NCBI GenBank assembly: GCA_958510875.1 | Contig: OY294068.1 | Span: 82,517,978 to 82,581,977 of the forward strand | Source of the DNA: Endomychus coccineus | Lineage: Eukaryota; Arthropoda; Insecta; Coleoptera; Endomychidae | Reading direction: 5' to 3' | DNA length: 64,000 bases | Part shown: piece by piece, positions 38,001-50,000 of the stretch | How positions within the stretch are numbered: position 1 is the stretch's first letter | Layout of the letters: every line of letters starts with the position of its first letter | Notes under the pieces: model-generated | Seen by the model: the letters and a program-made list of their open reading frames with translations, nothing else | What the model was told of the DNA's origin: nothing | Database searches by the model: none | Translations under genes and position numbers: made by a program

Positions 38001-41000
38001 GGAAAAACGCGCAACCGTAAAATAATTAAATCATATGCTTGCATTTTTATTTGCATGGCCACAAAAGCGGTGCACATCGAGTTGGTGTCGGAATTGTCAA
38101 CTGGTTGTTTCATCAATGCCTTAAAGCGATTTACATCACGACGGGGCATTTGTAAAAATGTTTATTCTGATAACGCCACTAATTTTAGGGGCGCTAATCA
38201 TAAATTACTTAAAGAATTCAAGGAAATCACAAAAAATGAGGTATTTGCGAAATATTTATCCGATCATAAAATACAATGGCACTTCATACCCGCACGCTCC
38301 CCTCATTTTGGAGGGTTATGGGAGGCATCTGTTAAGTCAGTAAAACACCACCTCAAGCGAATTTTAAATAGTATACATTTGAATTACGAGGAATTCTTAA
38401 CTCTACTTATCCAAATAGAAGCGATTTTGAACTCACGCCCTCTCTGTCCTATAAGCAATGATCCTAATGACTTTGAAGCACTCACACCAAGCCATTTCAT
38501 CATTGGCGAATCTTTGAATGCAATCCCGGAGCTCAATGTTCAAGAAATACCTATTAACCGGCTTGACCGATTCAACCACATTAAGTTAATGACACAACAC
38601 TTTTGGTCCCGCTGGCATCATGAATATTTACACCACCTGCAGCAGCGATCCAAATGGCGCTTCAAGAAGGAACATCATATTCTTATTGGTGCTCTCGTTC
38701 TCCTAAAGGAAGATAATATCCCACCGCAAATTTGGCCCAGAGGTCGCATCACCGAGCTACATCCTGGACCTGATGGTATAGTGCGTGTAGTGACCGTGAA
38801 AACGTTCAAAGGTTTTGTGAAGCGTGCAATTACAAAGATATGTCTTTTTCCACTTGATGAGCCAACTATTACTAATAATCGAGCTAATAACAGACTTGAG
38901 TGATAATCATTATTATTGTTGGTAGCGTACATTGTACTTATTTTTAATGTTATAAGCTTTCATCATTCATGCTATCTCCTGTATCTCATTGAAAGGCATC
39001 CCTTTCAAGGGGGGCGGCATTATGTTCAGTTTGGGTATTTCGTCAAGGACGAGATATTAGAACGGTCACTTTAGAGAGGGACAGAGTCGACCCTGAGATA
39101 GGGGAGAAAACTAGTCTGTTTTGAAAGGTTAGAGAGTAAGCACACAGCTTTGTATCATAATCTAATAAATATTTAAAAAATCAAAAAGTAAACCGTAATT
39201 CTTGCCCGATGCCATTCGGGTCGTTATAGAAAAATCCTCAACCACATTACAGATTTTCAACCCATTTTCTTTAAACGGTATGTAGACGATTGTGCCTAAT
39301 GTGTGTTCCCAATGATAAAATTCAATACGTTATTATTAAATTCAATAATTTCCACTGAAACTTCAATTTACTTGTGAAATAGAAGGGAACAAAAACATAA
39401 ATGTCCTAGATATGAACATTAGGCATGATGCAGATGGAAAAATAAAAACTTCGTCGTTTACTAAAGAAGTTTGGTCTCAACGTTATCTTCACTTCAATTC
39501 CGTTGCACCAACAAGTTATGAAAAAAGTGTTATAAACTGCCTTACAGATCGCTCGGTTAAATTGTCCCAACCAGAGGACCGTCCTAAAGATTTAAAAATT
39601 GCTCGTAATACACTGGAAATGTATGGCTACCCAAAAACATTTTTCAATCCCATCATTGAAGAAAGAATAAACAAAATCTATAATGGAACGTCATATGTAA
39701 ATAACATAAACGGTAATACAGATACTTTATAACATTATCATACATTCCGGAGACCTCTGAGAAAATGTAGAAATGTTAAAAAAAGTATGATATAAATGTT
39801 GCGCATAAACCTACTAACTGTGTTGGGAAATATTTTTCAAATCTAAAACCTTCAATACCTAAAGATAAACAAACCCACACAGTATACAAATTAAATTGTT
39901 TAGATTGCGATGGGACTTATACAGGAATCTGTAAACAATATTTACAAAAAAGAATGTATGGCCATAAGTATATTAAAAGAAACAAAAATTTAGAAAATTC
40001 CACCGCCCTTGCTAAACACTGCTTTGATTATAACCATCAATTCGATTACAAAAATGTTAATATTTTAACTAAGGAAACCAATTATTATAAAAGATCTTAT
40101 TCTGGAGATGATTCACATGAAACGTGACTCCAAGTCTGTAAATCATAGAACAGATATTCAGTCATTAAGTTAGATTTACACTAATATAATTAATTAAAAC
40201 CCTTGCAAACTCCTACATGCGTCTTTATGATATTAAAAGTATATTTTATGTAGAATGCTCAAAAGCAATGTTCTAACAAGGTCTGACAACCTTTTTCTAT
40301 TACCTCATAAATCTTCAACATCTGGTTCGAAAGGAGATCCTCGAACCTTATATTTTTAGTCCAGCTCTTTAGTCGTAATACAGACTGTATTTCGATACAT
40401 TTATAGAGCTTCTAAGAATATTGCTTAGCAGCGGATTCTTAACTTATATAATTAGGACATTAATGTGTTATAATTTCGATTGTTCGTGTTTCTGTTCGTT
40501 TTGGTGACGTGGGCATTTTTATTTGAAATTAGTGCGATAAGGGCGCCTTGTGGTGATACAATTAGTTTTAAGAATTCACGTTTATACAGTTATACGTCTT
40601 CTGATGATGGTCGTGAGACCGAAACGTACGTAAAGACAAAAATAATGAACATATGTGTTAGTGTGACCTAATTTCCGAGAATTTTATATATAATTCATAC
40701 CTGGGTCAAGAATCATTATTAAATAAATAAATAAACTCGACCTAGGCCAAGCTGCTCAATTTTTACATCGCGTGCCTAAAACACTTCAGCAACTTGATAG
40801 ATGAATAGCTATCACTTGATATAGAGGTACATCAAATCAAAAACAAAAATATAAATTGTTACTTAATTCCTACAAGGACATTTAAATCCTAAGTATTTCT
40901 ACTGTTTAATTATAGTCCAAGGTATTTATTTTTTATGAATCAGTTGAAGTGACCTCGTAGTGTGTGTAGATACAAATAAAAAACAGATATTAATATGTTC

Positions 41001-44000
41001 CTTCAGAAAGCTAAAATGCTATTCTTCAGATCTTTGAGTCAACATACTAGGCTAAATGTTCAATTTTTGCGAGCTTAGATCAATATCAATCCACAGATTG
41101 ATTTTACTACTTGTCATTTTACTAATTTACCGCGCTTGTTTTCGAAAGTCTACTGAATATAAAACCGCTCCAAATCTGACGTATTCATTGCAATAATGTA
41201 TTATCGTCACTACCTGTTAAGAAGTCCGTTCAATATTTGCTCTAATAACCCCGACATCTTCAAAACTCCACAGTCGGAATAATTTTAGTGAAAAATAAAA
41301 TCTAGTTGCATTGTGTGTCATTAACGATTTCTGTTATTCAATTTATTTATTAGAACAATAAAATGTTATTACTTTAATTTAATTACATTCAATTCGGTTT
41401 CGCTTTCACTCATTTTCATCTCCAAGCTCCATTTTATAAGAGAAAAATAGTTATCATCGATTTTAACAACATGGTTAATCAAAGTTTTTTATCTTTATAT
41501 AGGAATAACATCGACACTTTCTAATTAAATCTCATGATCGCTAGAGTTGTCCTATATCTGATTCAAATGTATAATCATTAAACCTTCTTTTATTTAAAGA
41601 TACTTTCCTTGAATAGTTTAATAAATTGTAATCAATTATTCGGAATACTTGTATTTCCCCGTGAACGCTAGTATATTAATTAGGGAAGGGATAATCTTCA
41701 AAACCTATTGCATACCGAAATTGAGGTCACTAGTGCTTGAAGTTTTTGAAAAAGGTAGATTAAATATTATCGTATTTGTATTCTATAGGGTAATAGTTTA
41801 ACTTATTTTATTTCGATCATTAATCGATAAAAATCTGATTAACCTATAGTTGATACTATAACCTGCTTTCTTCAAAATTTTAGCCGAAATCACCTGAATT
41901 AGTAATTCTTGGCAAATCGTTTTTTTTAATTGCATTGTAGCATATTATTTGAAAACATTGAATTTCGCTCAATATACTAAATCCTTGTATTACATTTTTG
42001 ATTCTTTGCTGTTCTTCTTTTACGTGAATGCCGCTTATCGAGTTCAGGTAATTGTGTGGATTAGCTCGGAAAAGATGTAGAATTATCACGTGCAATAATA
42101 TTTCAACTGGCCAGGCTGCAGTGGAAAATATTGGTTTAAATAAAATCGTTCACCCAATAAACTAATTCCACGGTCCCTTTCTGAACAGCCTTAATCGAGG
42201 ATTCTACCGTTCCGAATCGATAGCGCCAAAAAATGAGCCCAAAATGAAAAGAAATAATTCACGTAGGTTTTGTTAATTTGCGACATTCATCAATCCAATA
42301 TCTAAATAAACAATATTCAATAAAACAAAATTGGGCGCCAATTGTAACGTAATTTTTAATTACGATAGTTTTCAAAGAATAATTGAAGTATGAATCATTA
42401 AGTAGCACCTATTTTTTTGAGACGTACCCTATTTTCCTTCAACCAACAAATCTTAGGACGTCTCCACTAGCCGAAAAAATATATTTTAATCTGATAATTA
42501 AAAAACTATAACTGGTTTGGCATATAATACGAGGGCAAAGTGAAAATTCCCTGAAAAATTAAACAAGATATGATTTATTTGGTCAAAACTTATTTTATTT
42601 CTTAATATAATCTCCTTGGACCCCGATACACTTCGTCCAATATTTTACTAATTTTTGGATCCCTCCCAAATAATACGATTTCGGCAATCCTTCAAAATCG
42701 GCGTTTGTTTCAGCGATGGTCTCATCGTTGGAGCCAAATCTGTTTCCCCCGAGCCATTTCTTACTAATAGACGGAAAATTTCCACCAATTTTCCAGAAAT
42801 TTCCTGCTCTTAGTGAAATTTGTACCGTGAACCATCACCTTCTTATTCCACTAACACTGACTAAAAATTTTCGAAAAACGATATAATTAAAGTTTGTCGT
42901 GTAGAAATAGTTAATTTTAATTTTCCGGAAAACTATAGTTGTATTTGATTTTATAACCATAAAATATATTCAGCGAACACTACAACATATAATTTGACAC
43001 ATTGGACCACTTTTCCAGAATTTTCCTTCTTTTAGTGAAAATTGCACCGAGACACATCACGGCATCTTATTATTTCAATACCACTCAAGTCCGAGAAAAA
43101 AATTTGTTGGTTGCTAAGATTTGGTAAATTTTTCCGGGTTTTCCAGCAAATTCCATTTTCCGACTTCAGAATCGGGTTCAGCGGACCAAAAACACCCTGA
43201 TACCAAATTTCCATATGTTATAAAAGACATTTCATTTGTTAATTGAAAATGGTTTTTCATTGTTTATTAATAGTAATAATCGCGAGCCCCCTTTTTTCCT
43301 GACTAACGATTTGTTAGTCATTTTAGTAATGACCCCAATTTTTTCATACTTTTGACTGGACTAATAAGCGTCACTCACTGGAAAAAAGTAAAAAAGGAAT
43401 AAAAAATGTAATACAAGAATTTAGTTTATTGAGTGAAATGCAAATACTTTTCAAACTACAATGCGATTTAAAAAACCGACTTGCCAAGAATTACAAGTTT
43501 AAGTACCTACCTTGTTTAAATACTTCAAGCACCAGAGATCTCGATTTCGATATGCAATAAATAGGTTTTGTGGCTTAATGATTATACATTTGAATAAGAT
43601 ACTAATAGGACTCTACAACTGTAGCGATCATGAGATCGGTACAAAGTCTTGCATTTGAAGTCGGAGAAATGTTAAATATTCGATGTCACATATGCCCAAT
43701 AGGATTAAAATTACAAAAATAGAGGGAAGGCATGAAATCGTATGCCCAAGATCGGCAGCAATGGTGTCACTTAACGTCCATATAGCTAGCACCTCGCTTC
43801 GAAAAAATAGAAGAAGAAGAAATATGCCATAATTTTGTGCTAATTCTGTTCTAATTTTGTACTAATATTGTAATTTTGTGCTCCGACGTAAACCGCGGAA
43901 ACTGATATGGGTTTATGGGAGGTGCTAGCTTGAGGTATAATTCCTACACTAAATTGTGACAATATGTAAAAAAATTCCAGTTTATAATTTTATGCAAAGT

Positions 44001-47000
44001 ATCTGCTCTTGAAATACAAAAAACCGGAAGTGAATGTTATTTCTCCGAGATGGTAACCACTTTCACTATTTGACAAGTCTGTCATACGGGCGAAAACCAG
44101 TGTTTTGTGAAAAACAATGATATAATCAATGGTTATTGATTTATAATGTTTTGCTAATTCTGTAACCTTGATATATAACAGAAATGGAAGTTGGTGATAT
44201 TTCAGGCAATTTTGCACCATTTATCACTATTAACGAGTCGGGTATTAGGCTGAATGCAACGATTTGTGAAAATAAATAACTTAATAATTTTACTAAACTG
44301 CCGCCAAATGAAATATTCATCACCATATAATGTTGTGCTTATTATGCGTACTAGATATGTATGAAAAATGTTAGAAAATTATTATATTTGTCAATTTTGC
44401 ATCGCTTATCAATTTTAATAAGTCTGACATATAGCATGAATGTAACAAATTTATAAAATGAATAATTGATAATTATTATTTTGTGCTAATTATGTGAAAA
44501 TATCTCGGAGTAATAAAATTCACTTCCGTTTTTTTGTATTGTGTTTCAAGATCACGTAATTAACATGAATTTATAAGCTGGAATTTTTTACATATTGTCG
44601 ATGGTTGCCAACTATACGTCAAGCTAGCACTTCTCATAAATCCATAACCGCTTCCGTGGTTTCCGTTGTAGCATAAAATTAGCACAAAATTATGACATAT
44701 TTTTTCTCGATTTTTTCGGAGTGCTAACTATACGGACGTTATGACATACATATGCTTTCTTAATATTAAATGCTTTTAGAGTTTGTCAAGTTAAATCTGC
44801 GAACCCTCTACTACAATTTTAAGCTCCAGGAAATTGAATTAAATGAATTCATATGACAGATAATAGAATCAAATTGAGCCTACTTTGAACAAAGTCCGTC
44901 TCCCTACAAGCTAAACAAATGAGATGAATGTATGATTTTATTTTCTGCAAAAAATTAAATCTTCAAATTGTCGATACTAAAATCTGAAACAATCTTTGGA
45001 ACATCTTTTCAACTTTCTCAAAGCTAGAAATTCAGTTGAAACTAAATCTAAAATTATGTCCTAAAAATTAGAAATTAATCTAAATATGGTACAAATGCGT
45101 AACATTGATTCCCTCAATACGCAGAGATATGCGACACTGGGGAAATCCAGAAACTAGAATCGAGGACGGTGGTAAACCTCTTTAGGTGTCTAACTACCTA
45201 TCTGGACACCCAGTCTTGACCGGATGTTAGATAGATGCTGTTCGTCCACCCAGAACCTTAGTGAACACTTGTATGGCAACCGCTCCACTAGGTGATATGG
45301 GGTGCAAATAGCCACGGCCTATTCTTCTACCGGCTTTTCCCTACATTAATAATAAGTTTATGTTTATTCACAATTTAATGTCCTATTGGTAATGAAGGAA
45401 TTTGCCCATAATTTCTAGCATTAATTAATTAAATTAGTTTCTTATTATCGTTGTAATAATTTCGTGCCTAGGAATATCCAACTTATACAATGCTGTATAA
45501 GAGAGGAGACCGTCTTCCATTTATGTACTAGTACTCAAATATTCATTCCCGGTAATATAAGTTATAAAAATCAATAGGTGATTGAACTACCTATTTCATA
45601 ATACTGTGGATGATTAATAATTGAACAATGTGTTATCGTAGTTTTGTTATTATTGCAATGGAAGCAATGGATCAACTACTCCTGGCTTGCCATGCACCCA
45701 CCTTGAATTTATTCGTTGAAAGTTTTTTGAAGATGGTACAAAAATTACTCGAATCTACGGAACCTGAATTGCAAATACTTGCCACACAATCTGTAAGTAG
45801 ACCTACCTCCTAGCAGATTTTCATTTATTCCACCATTTAGATTAATGTAATATTAAGATGTCTCTGAAATGATCATGTGCTTGGTGGAGCGTTTTGTATA
45901 TTTTCATTCTTAATCATACACTAACAATTTTTATGATACGAATTTATCGCATTTATCTGTCGATAGCAATTCTTAGTCTACAACATATTTTTTGAAATTG
46001 ATAGTCTATTCGATGAATAAGCATTATTATTGCAAATTATAGATCCAAGTAGCATCCCAGTCTTGATAAGCATTTAAAAACTTGAATTAATCAATGAATT
46101 TTTCACATTTCAACTAGAGTAAGGACAATTAAATCTAATACCATGCATGATGCTAGACATTTAAAAAGTGTCAAGTCGTGGGGCATGGATGCTGCGTAAT
46201 ATATTGCCCCTTAAAATGTTTTAGGTACTGTTTGATCGAATTCTGAGCAAAAATTTGCATCTGTTTATTTTACGTCATATTTATGGGACCCATGTACCAA
46301 AAAATGAAAATCTCGTCGTTGCTGTTGAATCATATCTGTCCCTTAGTTTCGGTAGCATGTACCATTATTCCAAAGGAAATGTCATAAAACGTATGTAGGG
46401 ACGTAAAAGTGTTCGGTGAATAAAGTATATCGCAATTATGAACGAAAATTTTTGGAAAAAATTAAGTAACTAACCTACATCGAACTCCTTGAAATGTAAA
46501 AATTCATCCTAATCTGTACAGACTTTCAGTGTTCATTGAGAATTATTTCTGATAATCCTCCTTCCACTTTAAACATTCAATAAAGTATATTATTCCATTT
46601 CTTTGTGAATTAAATCTGTTCAGAAATTTCATATATTGAAACGGTTTATTGAATCAGAATTTAAAATCAGAATTATATCCATTTTAATAACGTACACATT
46701 TATTTAAAAAAGTTTAGGAGTTTTTCATCGAGCCTATTCTTGAAGTATCTGAAATATATCAGACATCTAGTGGAAAAAATATATTAAATATTTACATAAG
46801 CAAAAGCTTGAGGATAATTTTTGGGAATTTTTCGTTATCTAATATCTTCTGGTTTCATATGAACTAGGTTTGATCGAGGTTATATTAGAAATTCTAGTTT
46901 CGTTCTAATTGCATTGCAACAATGGTCAAAACTTCAGAAAATGTCAAAAACTGTTTGCTGCTTTGAAATCATAATGAATAGTTCAATTTGGAATGGGAAG

Positions 47001-50000
47001 ATTTGTATTCACTGTTATTGAATCTTAGGATTATGTTCCCAGCTCTAAACATATCAAGTTCATACTTATAATCATCTGCATTAGATTAATAAGGTTAAAG
47101 AGACTGTCACCAAAACAAAATAAAAATTATTTTACCCAAATGTCTCGACAATATTTTCAAATCTAAATACTTATTCTGGCAACGAAGGCCTAAAATGGGA
47201 ATGAACAAACATTAATACATAAAGTTTTGAATGTCGGTATACATGTATATGAGATAGATGCTCCTGTTACTGTTACATGCTAAACATCCGCGGTGGTGGG
47301 GTGGTAGCTCATGCCGCCATCTTGAATTTTCAGTTGCTTTTTCAATATTTCATAAATATCTCGGAAATGAGTTGGTTTGGTCATCTTCAAATCTTGCCAG
47401 ACAATAGTTTCTACGGCTTGTTACTCGAACTGAACTATGTTATTTTATGATATTTAGGCATCTCTTAGAAACGCATGAAAACTTTGAGTACTCTGCCCAG
47501 ACTCCATTTTCAACTTGATTTTTTGTTCGAGTAAATTGTAGAATAGCATGTGGAGGCTGTCGGGTCTGTCTAAATGCCACACAACATGTAAATTTCGAGT
47601 TTTTTCTTCAGAGTAGTTGAATGAAATTATTATACAAAACTAAAAAGAATTAAAATAGAAACATATCATGTGGGTAATGTGGAGGGATTCTTATTCTAAA
47701 AGGACGTCTTCTTCCTCAGATTGTGATCTTCTTCAGTGATCGGTGTGAAGCCATTAATACAGATCCGGCAGTCACATGTGATTCTGCATTTTACTCAAAC
47801 AAAAATAATGTTGAGAATGGAGTCTGGGACAGGCGAATTCAAAGGCGTCATAGGTCGCCAAGGGGTGCCTGTTTTTTGCCATTCCCAAAGCTTAGGAGGA
47901 ATTGGTGTCCCCATCATTGTTGTACATGGTGGTATACCCTGAAAGAATGCAACCTTCCAACATCTTCGACTCTAGAGAAAAAGCAGGATCTGGTTTTATT
48001 TTCCTTGCATTTCTCCGGAAGCATTTGAACATCCCGCATATGATTTAGACAAGTTTTGTTTGAGGTAGCTCCATACACAGCCAGGAAAAATGTCTTGCCT
48101 GCCTCAGCTACTTTTCTGGAGTCGAAAGTGAATTTTTGGAACATTTTTGAAGCATGTCTCGACCGTCAATTTTGATGTAGAACCTTGGTGAACTTAATTT
48201 AGCCCTAGTCGAAGTAGCCGATATGGTGTGGCACCATGAGAAACCATGGATGAATAGGATTTGATCTTCCAGCTCACATCTGTTTGCGCTTGTTAAGAAA
48301 ATACTCTGTTTTTCACCTTGCCAACACCTGGTGTCGCAAAAAGAACATTTTCATCCTCTGGAGTCAAGGCTATTAGCAACACAAGAAGACCAATGTCTTC
48401 ATCAGTAATTACGACATTGTCATTAGATGATGATCTTTGAAACATCTGTTAACAATCACAGTGTCAGCATCACGCATCACTTTGGCGCATTCCTATTACG
48501 TTAGAAAGCACCATGGAATGGAGCTAATTCGAACTGGAAATAATCTTAGTCTGACTGATTCTGTTTGACGATAGCAATTGTTTGAAAAATCCGCTGGTAA
48601 TTTTTCAGACAATTGCTATCGTGAAACAAAACATTATTGCAGTCTTTTTGGAGTAAACTTTCACTGCACTGATGACAGCACTTTACCTTTGCCCGCTAAT
48701 TTATATGTTCTGTGAGCTCTCTTTTCTAATTAATGATATTTTGCAAGCTCGCCAATTTTGAAGCCGATTATCTCGGTAACTGTTGAAGCTACCACAAAAA
48801 CAGATAACAGATAACAGTTTTTCACAAATCTACATGTCTTTGGAATATTAATGAAAAATTAACCTTAAATCCAAAATGGCGGCAACTATGTTCTAAAGTT
48901 CTTCCAAAACCTTCGTTGCTTGGACTATTTGCCATCCTCAGTATATCAATAGTAAATGATCTAATGATGCCATCTTCATTCAGTTGTCAAAATACTTTTT
49001 ATTTTCTTAATATTCATAAATGGCGTTTGGGTGCTATTTGCGATTACCTTCTAATATAATAAAAAAACAATATTAATCCATTATAATTAATTCTTTCCTG
49101 GAATTTTCCTTCTATATTTTACAGTAATTCTGAAGCTAAATTTCAGGCATTTTGTAACGTTTTTATCGAGTACAAATTTAAAAGAATAGCCAAAATAAAT
49201 ATAATAACATAATTTCATTTTCATTTTAGTTTGTCAAATTTGCCAACATAGAAGAAGATACACCATCGTACCATAGAAGATATGACTTTTTCGTCAGTAA
49301 ATTTTCAGCTATGTGTCACAGTGGAGACAGTGGTGAAATCAAAAATAAGATTCGTACTGCGGGTATAAAAGGGCTACAAGCAGTAGTGCGTAAAACCGTA
49401 TCAGATGAACTAGTTGAAAATATTTGGGAGCCGACTCACATGGATAAAATAGTACCTAGTCTCCTTTTCAATATGCAGGTAATTATAATTGTGCTATGTA
49501 TGAAGGAACATTTTATTTTTCATGCCCATTATTTTTCTTTAAATTTCGTAAACTGAAAGCATGTCGCCAAAATTGATATAACTTCCTCAATTTTTGCTTT
49601 TGGATAATGTTATTCCTGAAGAATAACATGGTATTGTCAAATATACTTAAGCTACTGCCTCGTGGAATAAATCGTTTGCTAGATATGCGACTGTGGATGT
49701 GTTGAATTTAGATTCTCAAAAACTTTTTTAGTAGGAACCTCATAATTATCTTCTTTACAAACTTGAACATTATAGAGTTCGTGGGAATCTTCTGAGTGGA
49801 TCAAGGCCTTTCAGTCCGACCTGACGTTTCAGGTATGGATAGGAAATGCTAGATCGAGGAAATATAAAAGCACGAACGGTGTTCCATAAAGATCCGTTTT
49901 GGGGGTCCTTCACTTTTCTTACATACATTTCAGATTTACCTACTACGATTATTTCACAACCCTGGTTTTTGCTGATGGCTTTAAGGATTTCAACAATCCA

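Larger units (their letters stand above)
32948..39251 (+). mobile_element. BEL/Pao LTR retrotransposon, 6.3 kb, matching LTRs, 5-bp TSD
   Basis: Complete element: 229-bp LTRs at 32948-33176 and 39023-39251 that I read as identical, a primer-binding site, one long gag-pol frame, and a polypurine tract. It is flanked by GATTT at 32943-32947 and 39252-39256. Identical LTRs indicate recent insertion, in sense orientation within EFR3 intron 2 and inside a PLE. The coding frame carries two nonsense codons (see the polyprotein). Confidence 0.95.
32111..40693 (+). mobile_element. Penelope-like element with GIY-YIG endonuclease (PLE-2), split by a BEL element
   Basis: PLEs are retroelements combining a telomerase-related RT with a GIY-YIG nuclease, flanked by pLTRs that carry hammerhead ribozymes. 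Here inverted terminal arms (32111-32459 and ~40292-40693) enclose RT blocks on the + strand (32460-32947 and 39252-39740) and a GIY-YIG block (~39810-40125). A 6.3-kb BEL/Pao element lies between the GTAMGSP block and the YVDD block. The N-terminal ~200 residues are missing; the left arm joins the RT directly. Frames are broken at several sites. Confidence 0.85.

Noticed and set aside
37859..38149. 96-codon frame antisense to the BEL integrase region
   Set aside because: Shadow of integrase coding.
32111..40693. Telomere-associated or host-domesticated RT
   Set aside because: The RT is broken by stops, lacks its N terminus and is interrupted by a BEL element, so it cannot be functional.
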